The translations under genes were made by a program, and so were the position numbers. This document shows, piece by piece, positions 9,801-18,804 of a stretch of 25,583 nt of DNA; position 1 is the stretch's first letter, and each line of letters begins with the position of its first letter. Under the pieces are notes generated by a model. That model was given only the letters and a program-made list of their open reading frames with translations. It did no database searches and was not told the DNA's origin. Origin of the DNA: Paramacrobiotus metropolitanus (Eukaryota > Tardigrada > Eutardigrada > Parachela > Macrobiotidae); assembly GCF_019649055.1 (NCBI RefSeq), contig NW_026570630.1, positions 1 to 25,583 on the forward strand, written 5' to 3'.

Positions 9801-10386
9801 GCTGGACAACGTCGCGCTGGACAACGTCGCGCTGGGCAACGTCGCGCTGGGCAACGTCGCGCTGGACAACGTCGCGCTGGACAACGTCGCGCTGGGCAAC
9901 GTCGCGCTGGGCAACGTCGCGCTGGGCAACGTCGCGCTGGACAACGTCGCGCTGGACAACGTCGCGCTGGGCAACGTCGCGCTGGGCAATGTCGCGCTGG
10001 GCAACGTCGCGCTGGACAACGTCGCGCTGGACAACGTCGCGCTGGGCAACGTCGCGCTGGACAACGTCGCGCTGGACAACGTCGCGCTGGGCAACGTCGC
10101 GCTGGGCAACGTCGCGCTGGGCAACGTCGCGCTGGGCAACGTCGCGCTGGACAACGTCGCGCTGGACAACGTCGCGCTGGACAACGTCGCGCTGGGCAAC
10201 GTCGCGCTGGGCAACGTCGCGCTGGACAACGTCGCGCTGGGCAACGTCGCGCAGGGCAATGGGGTGCCGGATGAGAATGCCCTGATGGGGAATCCTCCAG
10301 TCGCCGACGGAGCGTTGCAAGGAGTGCAGCCTTTGGAGGCATTCGTTGGTGGGCTTCAGGTCGCCCCGTTGAATTTTCACTTGTAA
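6796..10386 (+). CDS. Five-exon gene for a protein with 80 VAL(D/G)N repeats
   Basis: Exons 6796-6856, 7193-7254, 7713-7815, 8528-8738 and 8811-10386 total 2013 nt and join without a stop into 670 residues. Intron phases are 1, 0, 1 and 2. Each intron has a GT donor (GTAAGC, GTTAGC, GTAAGT, GTAAGT) and a T-rich acceptor. The ATG has G at -3. Residues 1-229 are non-repetitive. An early hydrophobic, Cys-containing stretch (about residues 12-34) could be a signal or anchor segment. Residues 35-200 look globular and match no family I know. Residues 230-629 are the pentapeptide array, and residues 630-670 are a Gly/Pro/Leu-rich tail. The GC-rich exons contrast with AT-rich introns. Function is unknown; an extracellular or scaffolding role would be a guess. 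The second exon is the least certain because of its weak donor. Confidence 0.7.
7193..7254 (+). CDS. Exon 2 of the pentapeptide-repeat gene
   Basis: This exon of 62 nt follows the strong acceptor TTTCTTTATTGCAG. It codes for a hydrophobic start (CGAVCALYYL) and ends on a codon boundary at CAG/GTTAGC. The donor is weaker than the others, but the phase fits both neighbours exactly. Confidence 0.5.
7713..7815 (+). CDS. Exon 3 of the pentapeptide-repeat gene
   Basis: This exon of 103 nt follows CCTGTTTTGCAG and ends at GTAAGT in phase 1. It begins with ATG, so it could also serve as an alternative translation start. It codes for a Leu/Arg/Val-rich segment ending FKIKYKF. Confidence 0.65.
8528..8738 (+). 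CDS. Exon 4 of the pentapeptide-repeat gene
   Basis: This exon of 211 nt follows TTTTGTTTTTGTAG and ends at the consensus donor GTAAGT in phase 2. It is open throughout and codes for a Trp/Gly/Val-rich, apparently globular segment ending LSWLISL. The next intron is only 72 nt. Confidence 0.7.
8811..10386 (+). CDS. Exon 5: pentapeptide-repeat array and C-terminus
   Basis: This exon of 1576 nt starts with the G that completes a Gln codon across the intron. About 83 residues of unique sequence with acidic, Pro and Trp content lead into the 80-unit array at 9061. A 41-residue unique tail ends in NFHL and TAA at 10384. No frame disruption occurs over 1.2 kb of repeat, which supports both real coding and good sequence accuracy. 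Confidence 0.75.
9061..10260 (+). repeat. 15-bp minisatellite, 80 exact-length units
   Basis: The unit GTCGCGCTGGACAAC is repeated 80 times in 1200 bp with no length variation. Only one position varies commonly (A or G in the fourth codon), giving Asp in 54 units and Gly in 26. Apart from that there is a GCC first codon in unit 1, one synonymous AAT (unit 62), and a CAG plus AAT change in unit 80. Such homogeneity points to recent expansion or ongoing conversion or unequal crossing-over. All six frames are open across the array because the unit contains no stop in any frame. Confidence 0.98.
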
Positions 10387-10417
10387 TTTGTTTATTTAAG
10401 TGACTTGGAAAGATGGA

Positions 10418-10423
10418 ATTAAA
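10418..10423 (+). terminator. Poly(A) signal candidate ATTAAA
   Basis: ATTAAA, the commonest variant poly(A) hexamer, lies about 30 bp after the stop of the repeat gene. T-rich sequence follows within 50 bp. Confidence 0.45.
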
Positions 10424-10439
10424 TTCACGGAATTTGTTT

Positions 10440-10875
10440 GAGAAAGGTTTATGGTATTTAATATAAAGGTGATGGTCAGAATTTAGCGCACCGCCGTTTT
10501 CCGTGCTCTCTTGTTTGTTCTAACTGATAAACATGATTTTCAGTCAAACGGTAATGCATTCCGTCAGGCAGTAGGTGCATCTAGACATCTTGTACACGCT
10601 TAGGCATTTGCTTACTTGTCCGTCTGACTAAGGAGTGGATATCAAACCATGTACAGACTGTAGTTGTCTACTTCGGTAATGTGAGCATGAGTATAATCAT
10701 TCTGACTGTAAAACTACGTAGACGGATCTGATACGTCCATTCGCTGCTAGCAAGAATTACACGATGCACAGGCAAAGTAAGGACAAGTTACTACTAAGTT
10801 GGCAGAATTCTTACGGTCCCACCTGTGCGGTATCAGCGGTTAGCTAGGCATGCACGTATCAAAAGAATGTCGTCA
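10440..10875. other. Intergenic stretch
   Basis: No gene, inverted-repeat element or tandem repeat was recognised. CCGTCAGGCAG and CCGTCTGACTA occur near 10560 and 10620 but do not form a clear repeat. Confidence 0.4.
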
Positions 10876-11096
10876 TCAGCCGACAAAACTAGCAATTGTG
10901 CTCCTTGCACAGCTAATGTTGTGGAAAGCAAGATTTGCGTAAACCTGAAGCTGCATTTTAGTTGCCGCCGGAAATTGTTGTCTGCACACTTCACATAGGT
11001 TATCTGTCGCAACCACATCGCCGTTATTAACGCTTTCTGGTTCTCGCTGTAGTACTCTGATTGATTTTAGAGTGTCTGCACTGTACGCTATCCTTT
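10876..11096 (-). CDS. Possible last exon of an unrecognised minus-strand gene
   Basis: On the minus strand a strong acceptor (a T-rich run ending TTTTCAG) sits just above 11096. The frame beyond it is open for 73 codons to TGA at 10876. The peptide has a protein-like composition and a Cys-x-x-Cys pair (NLCEVCRQQF) about two-fifths of the way along, with two more residues that could bind metal later (a His and a Cys). I do not recognise the family. No preceding exon could be tied to it with confidence. It might be a terminal exon, a transposon relic or a chance open frame. Confidence 0.3.
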
Positions 11097-11136
11097 CTGA
11101 AAACGATATGAAAAAACCAAAAGCGCGTGCGTGCAA

Positions 11137-11876
11137 ACTGCGGCACCAGTAGTGCGGAATGCTTATCCTTCAATTATTACTGGCATAGTTTTAAATTTGA
11201 GATGACCAGTGACCACCACTCTCGTCAACAAACGACCTAATATCCATGAACAGTTCACGGATCATGAGAATTTCCATTATTTTGGCAACTGTCCTGTGAG
11301 TACAAAAAAGCAAACGTTGTAGTAACACATGGTAATAAAAGTTAAACAAAGGATAATTAGGCTAAGATAATCTGGTCATCAAGCTATGTCTGGTCAAATA
11401 CCCACTATAAATATGACGCTACTTTCGTGCACATTGTACAGCGTTCCCACGCCCTGGCGCAGCCGTCGCCTACTCCGGTAGCCGATGGTACTGCTCCGGT
11501 TAAATACTGCACAGTGCACACTGCTGCTTTTCTCCAGACTGAACAAAGGTCCCTCGCTGTCACCGTTGCACACATCGGGCGCCCCACCACCCTACTCACA
11601 CAGGTCGACGATCGTGATACTAGTGTTGGTTTAGGTGCCGGTGACGAAGTCGATCGCGCCAGCGCAATCATCCACATCTGGAATTATGGATTCAGTATTG
11701 GCACGGTAACGTAGCTTAACTAGGAAACAGCTGGCCCAGCTGCAGGCGAACTTGCGATTTCCAAACCTCGTTAGTGGGTAACTACATTGTAGCATAAAAA
11801 AGATGGAAACGCCTGTCGGTCCGTGGTTCTGAAGCGTAATAACATATTCAACAACCAGTGTACAACAGGAATACGA
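11137..11876. other. Intergenic stretch with a GC-richer island
   Basis: 11405-11720 is GC-richer and open on both strands for about 90 codons (11427-11714 plus, 11405-11677 minus). Neither frame resembles a known family, and no splice sites or start context clearly favour one. I make no gene call. Confidence 0.35.
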
Positions 11877-11879
11877 GTA

Positions 11880-12829
11880 CAGAGGGTGAGCCACCCACAT
11901 TGGCACACTTTTGGTAGAAAATTTTTTTAAATTTTTTTGTCAAGTTTATCCCAAATCTCCTGATGCAGTTTTGTTACCTCGTCTTCTTTGAACGTAAAAC
12001 ACCTAATTGCTTTTGATTATCAGGTATTTGTGAGCCACGGGATTCGAACTTCCAACGGCGACCAGCGAAAAAAATGCGATCAAAACGTTTCACTTCCTGG
12101 TTCTGTTTTAGAGCGATTATAAAATCAGGGAATGATTTTTTTTCGTCGGATTTTTGTTGCAACTATAGAAGAGGGTTGAAGAAATATACATAAGTGCAAC
12201 ATATGGCCGGAAAAACAAACTTTGGCTTTGAGGCAGGCAAAACAGGCATTTTGTCTACTTCCGGGTATGCAGTTTTTGAAAAGTTTTCTGTGTAGGCCGT
12301 TAATAACTCGAAGGCTGGCACCCCAAATGCTTGAACTGTCCCAACGTGAATAACATTGTGATAAGGCATGTATCTAAAAGTTATGCTGAAGTTTTGAGCA
12401 GCAACAAGCATTTGGTAACAGAAAGGCAGGGATTTTAAGGACTTCCGGTCGAATTCGGGTTTGGGCTGGGTTAGGGCATCCGGGAAACTGTAGTCGTTGC
12501 CCGATTCAAGCCAAACAAGTTTTAAGTGATGCAGAAATAAGTGGGCAACACTTTTTAAATTCATTTCAATGCATGAAGTCGAGAACGGGAATTTTGAGAA
12601 AATTTTACCTGAAACGCGTATCAGTTTTGAAACGCACTGTTCTAGTACCACGTTCCAGGTTTTTAATTCCTATAAATCAAGCAGTTTTCTTGACTGACAT
12701 TGTTTTGGCTTATAATATACAGAATAACCTGGGCTATCAGAAACAATATTGGGAGCAGCCGTAGGTAACAAACAACATTCAAAAAAAATTATTTTGAGCA
12801 GTGTGCCAATGTGGGTGGCTCACCCTCTG
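11880..12829. mobile_element. Tc1/mariner-type non-autonomous element
   Basis: Sequence 11877-11909 is an exact 33-bp inverted repeat of 12800-12832. It contains the TA dinucleotides at 11878-11879 and 12830-12831, as expected for a Tc1/mariner target duplication. The element proper then starts CAGAGGGTGAGCCACCC and ends with its reverse complement, matching the CAG start and GGGTG core common in that superfamily. The arms are identical, so the insertion may be fairly recent. The 950-bp interior codes for no recognisable DD(E/D) transposase. Confidence 0.8.
12163..12651 (-). CDS. 162-codon open frame inside the mariner-type element
   Basis: This is an open frame of 162 codons on the minus strand within the element at 11880-12829. 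It shows no transposase motifs (no helix-turn-helix plus DD(E/D) arrangement that I can see) and no repeats. Composition is plausible for a protein (Phe, Leu, Lys, Pro, mixed charge). It could be a captured fragment, a decayed cargo gene or a chance frame. No function is proposed. Confidence 0.25.
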   Translation of the reverse strand: MVLEQCVSKLIRVSGKIFSKFPFSTSCIEMNLKSVAHLFLHHLKLVWLESGNDYSFPDALTQPKPEFDRKSLKSLPFCYQMLVAAQNFSITFRYMPYHNVIHVGTVQAFGVPAFELLTAYTENFSKTAYPEVDKMPVLPASKPKFVFPAICCTYVYFFNPLL

Positions 12830-12832
12830 TAC

Positions 12833-13236
12833 ATTCAATCGTACATTCAATGCAAAGTCTAATCATTTTAATTAGAGTATATCCGCGCAGGCGTATTGAT
12901 GTCGGCAGTGAATGCTGTCGAGTGTCTATTAGTGACCCAGCGTTACTATTTTTGCGCAAGGGGTTTGGATGCCATGGATGGGATCTTTATTTCGTGGAAA
13001 AAATTTTTCCAAAAAGTGGGGGGAGTATTGTAAACACGACCCTTCAGTGGGATTTTTATTTCGGGGTGGTCTTCTAAAGCGGGGAGGGTCACTAATTGCT
13101 AATTTGCGGTAAGTAATTATGTAATTCAGCAGCACTGAGTTCGAACATAAAAGCGGTTTTGTTTCGCAATATACAGCATGTACATTTTTTTAGTCAAAGG
13201 TTGTAGTTTCTTTTTGTAATACCTGAATTTGGATCT
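12833..13236. other. Intergenic stretch
   Basis: No gene was recognised. GGGATGGATC-like and TTTTATTTCG(T/G)GG short direct repeats occur at about 12985 and 13055, suggesting a local duplication. Confidence 0.35.
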
Positions 13237-13461
13237 ATGGTGCTGGCCAAACCTCGACACAATGCACATCTTAATGCGGCGTCAATGCGGTTGCGGCGTC
13301 AATGCGTCCTCCAGGCACAGCGGGCGCGCGCAGTTGGCGCACTTTCGGAAATCAGTGGGTTTGTTAAGAACGCATACGGTGATGTCGTTGTCCCTGATAC
13401 TACGAATAAAATTATTCGTAGTTGCTGCGCAATTGTAAATATCAGTTTGCATAACAAGTAA
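13237..13461. other. Ambiguous open region, possible exon on either strand
   Basis: On the plus strand a 74-codon frame runs from ATG at 13237 and would end at a good donor (CAA/GTAAGT, 13456). On the minus strand the opposite frame carries a cysteine cluster (FRKCANCARPLCLEDALT). That vaguely recalls the Cys-rich C-terminus of piggyBac-type transposases but lacks several of its cysteines. ACGAATAA and TTATTCGT near 13400 form a short perfect hairpin. I cannot decide between these readings, or rule out that neither is real. Confidence 0.2.
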
Positions 13462-13501
13462 GTCAATATCATAACTTATAAGTGTCATTTTGCATTGGAA
13501 G

Positions 13502-13560
13502 TGTCAGTTTGCAGTTTGTTTTGTTTGTCAGTTTGCATGTCAGTTTGCAGTTTATTGTAG
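13502..13560. repeat. Short GTCAGTTTGCA repeats
   Basis: GTCAGTTTGCA occurs three times (about 13502, 13528 and 13539), with related ATCAGTTTGCA just upstream at about 13440. It is a small, irregular direct-repeat cluster. Confidence 0.5.
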
Positions 13561-13594
13561 TTTCAGTTTTCATCTACAATTCTGCATAACAACG

Positions 13595-13655
13595 ATGGCT
13601 GACCGCAGAGTATCAGTTTTAAGTTCGATAGTGAAAAGCGTTGAATGTCTGAAAG
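13595..13655 (+). CDS. Possible first coding exon, 20 codons
   Basis: An ATG with A at -3 and G at +4 (ACGATGG) opens a 61-nt segment coding for MADRRVSVLSSIVKSVECLK. It ends at the donor GAAAG/GTAACT in phase 1. A strong acceptor (ATTTTTTCATATGCAG) at 13919 would join in phase but reach a stop after 12 codons. The full gene, if any, is not visible. Confidence 0.25.
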
Positions 13656-13699
13656 GTAACTACCACAATGTCATAATGTTATGCCTCTATGTGCACTGA

Positions 13700-14631
13700 A
13701 CTTGATCCAGGAAAGGCGAGGTCAACGCTGACGCGAAACTGCACTGCTGCACTAAAAAAGGAGGCGCCTCATACAAATTTCATAAACATTAGCACATAAA
13801 CAAGTACAAGCACAAGCACATTTGCCAACTGTTCTTATCATCGCATAACATTCTGCTTTCCAAACAACAGTTAACCCAAAATCTTTAACTATCTCTCATG
13901 CCAATTTTTTCATATGCAGTCAGGGGCATTGAATCAGCGTGGAGTTTAAGCTTATAATTAAGTATTCTGTTTTTGGTGCCTGCTTTTCACTTTGAGCTGG
14001 TTATATTAAGCCTGCACATGTATGATGTAAACATTAATTTAACATATAACCGCTCATTCGAATACATCAGGATGCGAATTATGCCGTCGGTTACGAAATT
14101 TGAATTATGATGTTGCCAATTAAAAGATAACTTTATTATTCACATATCTATTGGAAGTGTACCGATATTATTGGACATTATGGATGACCACTGGGTAAGC
14201 GTTCGGAGCTGATATACAACACATATTATACGTACAGATACTGATTAGGGCACCAGTGCCTGAGCTGCGCACATTAGCCCATAGTACTGACATAATTGGG
14301 ATTATGTTGTATGACTTCACTATGCGTTTGTACGAGTGTTCCCTGTTGTACTAGCGATGACGTAGTATATCCGTGTTCTTATCGGTAGCCTCCGATCAGA
14401 AGCTGCGCTTCGTCGTCGGCTAGCATCGGTCAGTGTGTGAGAAGTTACGGTGTGACTGAGTTGGAGTGAACATCAATAAGATTAAAACGAGTAACATCAT
14501 TGTGATTCTGTTGGTGTTTGTGTTGTGAGTGACCTTCGTTTAGGGAAAGCAGAAGTGTGTACCTAGGCGGAAGTTACTGTGTTGGTATTCCTGTAGTGTG
14601 GTAGCGTGTGTAGTGAGAGTGTGTTTTTGTA
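13700..14631. other. Non-coding stretch
   Basis: No gene was recognised. 14340-14480 is GC-richer, with short inverted repeats (for example ATCGG ... CCGAT near 14380). A CTAG occurs near 14351 on the side where the Helitron remnant would end, but no convincing Helitron terminus could be identified. Confidence 0.35.
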
Positions 14632-15698
14632 CATCTGTTGTCTACGGAAGTGGGCAACCTATCAACACCAATCTCCGAGTTCCTTCTCTGCTGACTGCGG
14701 TCAGGTTGGTCGTAGTACACGCGGTGCGTGTATTATGTCAGTACAGTAAGTTAATAAAGTTCAGCGGATTGTGTTTAAATCCGGGTGCCAGCCGAATTCA
14801 CCTGCGGGAAACATTAACGGATAAACCATCGGGTCACAATGCGGACGAAGTGGTGAGATCCGAGATGGGCGTTCCTGTTTTGAGTACACAATGATGTCTC
14901 GATGGACAGGAGGTTCACCGTCCGGAGACAAAAACTGCAGCAACTTCGCCAGAGCGGGGGTCATTATACCGTCGTGGATCGTCGGCATTCGCTTTCAAAA
15001 ACACCAAGGATATGTCACGCATTTCAGCAGGTAGCCCTTCACTCTCGCGGTAAACATCACTCATATGACGAAATAAGTGAGCGTACGGATTACAGTCGGA
15101 CAGAATTCGCTGTATTTTGGCCATAATGAGAGGGTTGCATTCTTTGTTGATAGGCCGGCTTACGCGTTGTTTGCGCTTCATCTGAATCGATGAAATAGAG
15201 GCCTGCTTATTTGGCAGTTGCTTCGCTGATAGGACGGGCTGCTCCTACAAAGTGATGTGCTTGGCCGTGTATGCGAAAGCAGTACGGTCCGTATCCAGGT
15301 GGGACAGAAAGATTTGCACCGAACGAATCAAACGCATTAACACTGTTGAATTTCTGATGTGCTCACGGTTTTTCCGATTCCGCATTCCGGCCCGTCAGCA
15401 GTTCAATTAGCCCATTGGGAACATTCAGTTCATTCAAATCCACCTTTCCCTTGTGACAGCATTTAAAATTCTTTTCGGTATGGAAACTACGCGCATCACC
15501 GAACGGATATAACAGGTCCATGGTGCCGAGGGAATGCAAGGATACTGCAGACTCAGCTGTTAAACTACGTCCAGCTCTCAAGGGAGAAAGAGCAGGCTGC
15601 TGCCCATTCCGGACTATCACTTTTTGTACATGCGCAACAGGTTCCTGGGTAGCAACGGGAAAATCATCGTCCCTGCTCAATACACTGAAGATTTCCAC
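14632..15698 (-). pseudogene. Helitron Rep/helicase N-terminal region, broken
   Basis: Read on the minus strand from 15698, successive blocks match the Helitron-like N-terminal region (Helitron_like_N family). They are FKCCHKGKV with a following Leu-rich block (15470-15370), a FNSVNAFDSFGA ... GPYCFRIHGQ block (about 15350-15260), a FIDSDEA block (about 15190), NPYAHLFRHM with DDPRRYNDPRSGEVAAVF (15090-14930), then RDIIVYSK and YPLMFPAGEFGW (about 14890-14780). In intact elements this region precedes the HUH nickase and Pif1-type helicase of a rolling-circle transposon. It is interrupted by TGA (15365-15363), TAA (15209-15207), a frame change near 15180, another near 14930 and TGA near 14763. 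Weak similarity continues in another frame to about 14632. The HUH and helicase domains are missing, so this copy cannot work. Confidence 0.75.
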
Positions 15699-15759
15699 AA
15701 TATCGTTATTGCCACTAAATAACCAATAAACAAAATGTACATAATGTCGGTAAATTATG

Positions 15760-16662
15760 TTATTCGCGGATTAATTGTGTTACGACCACGGAGATTTATG
15801 GCCGTGGACAGCGGCTGTCGTGGTTATCAATGTGCATGGTCTGCATCCTCGTTAGTACGAGTATTAACTATGACCATATGTGTGTGAAGATATTTATGTC
15901 TTTACCGTATCGTTCCTTATCTCATGTGTAAGATCGCTGACTGCTGGTCAAGTGGGAATAATGAGGAGGCAGGATGAATGTGGCCTGCAGATGTGGTTAA
16001 TGTGAAATGTAGTGATGGGATTGGTGCGTGTGTTTTTATAGCTTTGTGGCTGTCTGCAAATATGAGCGTGTTATGCGAGTATGCATACTGATGTGGGATA
16101 TAAGTTAATGCAACTGTGAGAAGACGGCACAGTTGTCGGGAGTGCAGCTGTCATGGAGGAAATAAAAGTTAAGCTTTTTCCCTTAGTGAACGTTGTGGTG
16201 GTAGACGTAGTACATTAAGGGTTTTATATCAATTGCAAAAGCAATTCACACACATCCAGTTATGTCATAATTATGTAATTTCAAAAGTCTCACATACTTA
16301 ACTGAAATCGAATCTGTATGCGTAGGGACAGTAGACCCAGCAGTGACAACTGTAAGAGGGATACTGTCATGTACGTAGCGGCGGTGAATACTTTATTAAT
16401 ACAACTGTTCGCTACCGAGCCAACCAGACAACTAATCGCTAAACAAGGCGACAACAATGGACAATAGATACGACGTTGCTACGGCACATTAGCCATAGCC
16501 ACAGGACAACAATTCACGAGATACTTTCCACTCGTACGTCGCTGTACAAGTACGTACAGTCATACACTACAGATACTTGTACCGATGATTGATCTTCGTC
16601 TGCAACAGAGATACATGGCTGATGGCTTCTTAGGAATCAGCAGAACGCAGCAATAGAGTTAC
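15760..16662. other. Non-coding stretch
   Basis: No gene was recognised. Around 15781-15830 short GC-rich inverted repeats (CCACGG/CCGTGG, GACAGC/GCTGTC) could fold. AATAAA occurs at about 16161. Nothing links it clearly to the Helitron remnant. Confidence 0.35.
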
Positions 16663-16786
16663 CTTCGGGCTCGAGACCTGTTGGCTTCCTGACGATTCGT
16701 TCGTGCGCTGGAAGTCTTATGCGCGTTCTCTGCCGTCTACTACGCGACTGAAGTTGGGCAGTCAAACGTTTCCTCGGCCGACCCAT
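16663..16786 (-). CDS. AT-hook-like coding exon
   Basis: On the minus strand ATG at 16786 opens a 41-codon segment starting MGRPRKRLTAQLQSRSRRQR, very rich in Arg and Lys, ending at a GTAACT donor. GRPRKR is an AT-hook core, which binds the minor groove of AT-rich DNA. Basic N-termini of this type also occur on Helitron proteins, and the Helitron remnant lies about 1 kb downstream on the same strand. Even so, the phase of the only nearby acceptor does not fit. It could be the start of a decayed Helitron protein or of an unrelated gene. Confidence 0.3.
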
Positions 16787-16945
16787 TATAATACAGACTT
16801 TACCAGCGTTTTTCAAAATTCCTAGCAGAACTGGGAGAGAAACCGCGTTGAAAAACAGAACAACCTCCACCTGGAGAGTTGAATGCATATTGTGTAATGC
16901 TGGGAATTTCAAAACTATAGGTGACATCTCGTAGTAAAAGCACAC

Positions 16946-17852
16946 CCACAGTCAGAGAGTTACGTTAGCGAGCCAGCACCGCTTAACTCGGCGGCTACTT
17001 GAACAACGGGTTTTCGTCGTTTGCGAATTTCCCTTAGGTTTTGCATGTTAAGTTGTTCCTTTAAATCCTCTCAAAATTGTTTTGTTTTTGCCGAATCTGA
17101 TTGTTTTGTACAAATCTACACATTAAGGGCTATCGAATGATACCTAGATGTTTATGTTTGGCCCAGTGGATCAGTGACTTAGACCCTGACACATACTGTA
17201 ACAGTAGCCGATCTGGCTGCTGTTCTAGTGGGTTGGCGTGTTGACCGTACCACGATGTTGTGTGGGCTGTTGGGATGAAAGGTTGGCACGGCCGGCAAAG
17301 ATGCTGGCCGGGACTGCTTTTACTGACGTAACACAATTACTGAACGTAACAACGGAAGTTCACGGCATGTTTAATGACAAGAACAATGCAAAACAGGGAG
17401 TAAGGTTTAGGCAAGAGTTTAACAAGCGGAACACGCTGATCAAGCTGATGCAAGCTGTAACAAGCAAAGGCAAGACTGAATTCTAGAAATTGTGAAGAAG
17501 AGCAGCTAGCCGATAAAACGGACAGAAATTCATAACGCAATGATGAATCATAACTGGGTGGTCTTATGGTTGTACAATTTCTATCGCTACATCCCTCACG
17601 GTAGCGATGAGATATACCTGTCTCATCAAGACAATACAAAAGAAAAAGAAATTAAGAAAGAAAGTGAAAAAGGTTAAATGCGGTTAAATACTGGTTGTGC
17701 TTGCATGGCGTGTCCGGAGGGGCAAGGAACTGGTGCGGCGCCACGGTACGGTGTGTGCTGTTAAAGGTGATCATGGCAGTGGTTCCGGCTGGTCCGGTCA
17801 GTGGATACTTTCGTAGTTTTCCTCCAGCTCAGGATCCGCTAATTTGGTTCCC
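16946..17852. other. Non-coding stretch
   Basis: Open frames of 70-100 codons exist on both strands at 17130-17640, but none resembles a known protein. A hairpin with an 8-bp stem (ATCGCTAC ... GTAGCGAT) lies at about 17582-17608. TGTAACA at 17197 and 17456 would be possible LTR starts only if the LTR were 1.7-2.0 kb long. Confidence 0.35.
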
Positions 17853-18804
17853 TCACGGTATCCGAAAATTTTCCGCGTTCGTCCGGCGTTGTGGGGATGG
17901 AATGGAAACATCGACAAAAGTTAGTGTAGCAGTAGGTATGCTTAGCAACAGCGGGCTTGTGAACAATGGCTGATAGAATGGAAAAGTGCGAATATACTCC
18001 AGTGAAGCATCCAAATCATCGACCGACAGTGCACGTTTGGCCGATCTGGGCGGTAATGTACTCGTACTAATGATTTCGCGATCTGCGTTAGGTACAGCCA
18101 CTAACGAAGGCGTTTTTGACGAGGTATCGGAGCTTTCGTGCAGTGCTAGTGCATTTGCGTTTGGGAAAATAATCTGTTGCGTTGCGTCTCATTAATCGTT
18201 TGTAGAAAGAAGATTGACGAATACTTTGAACGATAGAAATCATTTCATTTAATTTTTGTTTCGTTAGCGTTGATGGTGAACAGTTAATTTGAGGTACTCT
18301 CTGCATTTCAGAATTGTTCACTGACTGAGATGGGTGCTCCTTCTCAGCAACAGACGGTGATGCCGGTGCTGTCAAATCATCGGAAATTTCGTTCAATAAG
18401 GTTTCACATAATTCAAGTTTTTGCGGAATCGTGTTCGCTAATGCGCTAGAATTTGACGAATTCAAGACGTTAGCATTTACTCTTGCAGTGCCTGCAGTTT
18501 TTATGTACGGTGTGCGTGGTTTTAAAATATCAGGTGTGCGCATTTCTTCATGTTGCTTATTTAATAATTTTTTGCATCAAGTTGCCGGGTCATCTGAGCG
18601 ACTACTGTACAAGGTATCTTCAGAGAGGCTATAGAATACGGGAAGTACATAGTTACAGCCATACGGTCCGCCTTTCCAGTAGGAACTCATTCTTTTCCAC
18701 TGGTCACTGTACAAGAAGGACATTCCTTTTCGCTCCAGCATGTTGTCAGAGGCGTACGACTGCGCCTGGTGCGTACGGTCCACACAGGACGTACTTGCAC
18801 CCAT
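17853..18804 (-). pseudogene. Unrecognised minus-strand gene, broken
   Basis: On the minus strand ATG at 18804 opens 75 codons to TGA (18579-18577). The same frame then continues another 162 codons to 18088. From about 18170 a second, overlapping frame continues with protein-like composition (ESSDTSSKTPSLVAVPNADR, then DDLDASLEYIRTFPFYQPL) to a stop at 17853. Read as one gene with an in-frame TGA and one frame change, it would give roughly 310 residues. The middle has Ser/Thr/Pro-rich low complexity and then a basic segment (SFYKRLMRRNATDYF). I do not recognise the family. It may be a decayed host gene or a transposon-borne gene. Introns instead of breaks are possible but no good splice pair was seen. 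Confidence 0.4.

Noticed and set aside
9061-10260. CRISPR-like array
   Set aside because: Units are contiguous 15-mers with no spacers; it is a coding minisatellite in an intron-containing gene.
9061-10260. Standard pentapeptide-repeat family in the sense frame
   Set aside because: The family pattern is A-(D/N)-L-x-x; the sense unit is A-L-(D/G)-N-V, so Leu and Asp are in the wrong order.
8849-10342. Long open frames in the other five frames of the array
   Set aside because: They exist only because the unit has no stop codon in any frame; only the sense frame connects to in-phase exons.
12040-12050. tRNA B-box-like AGTTCGAATCC on the minus strand
   Set aside because: No T-stem pairing and no A box at a suitable distance; at best a trace of a tRNA-derived SINE.
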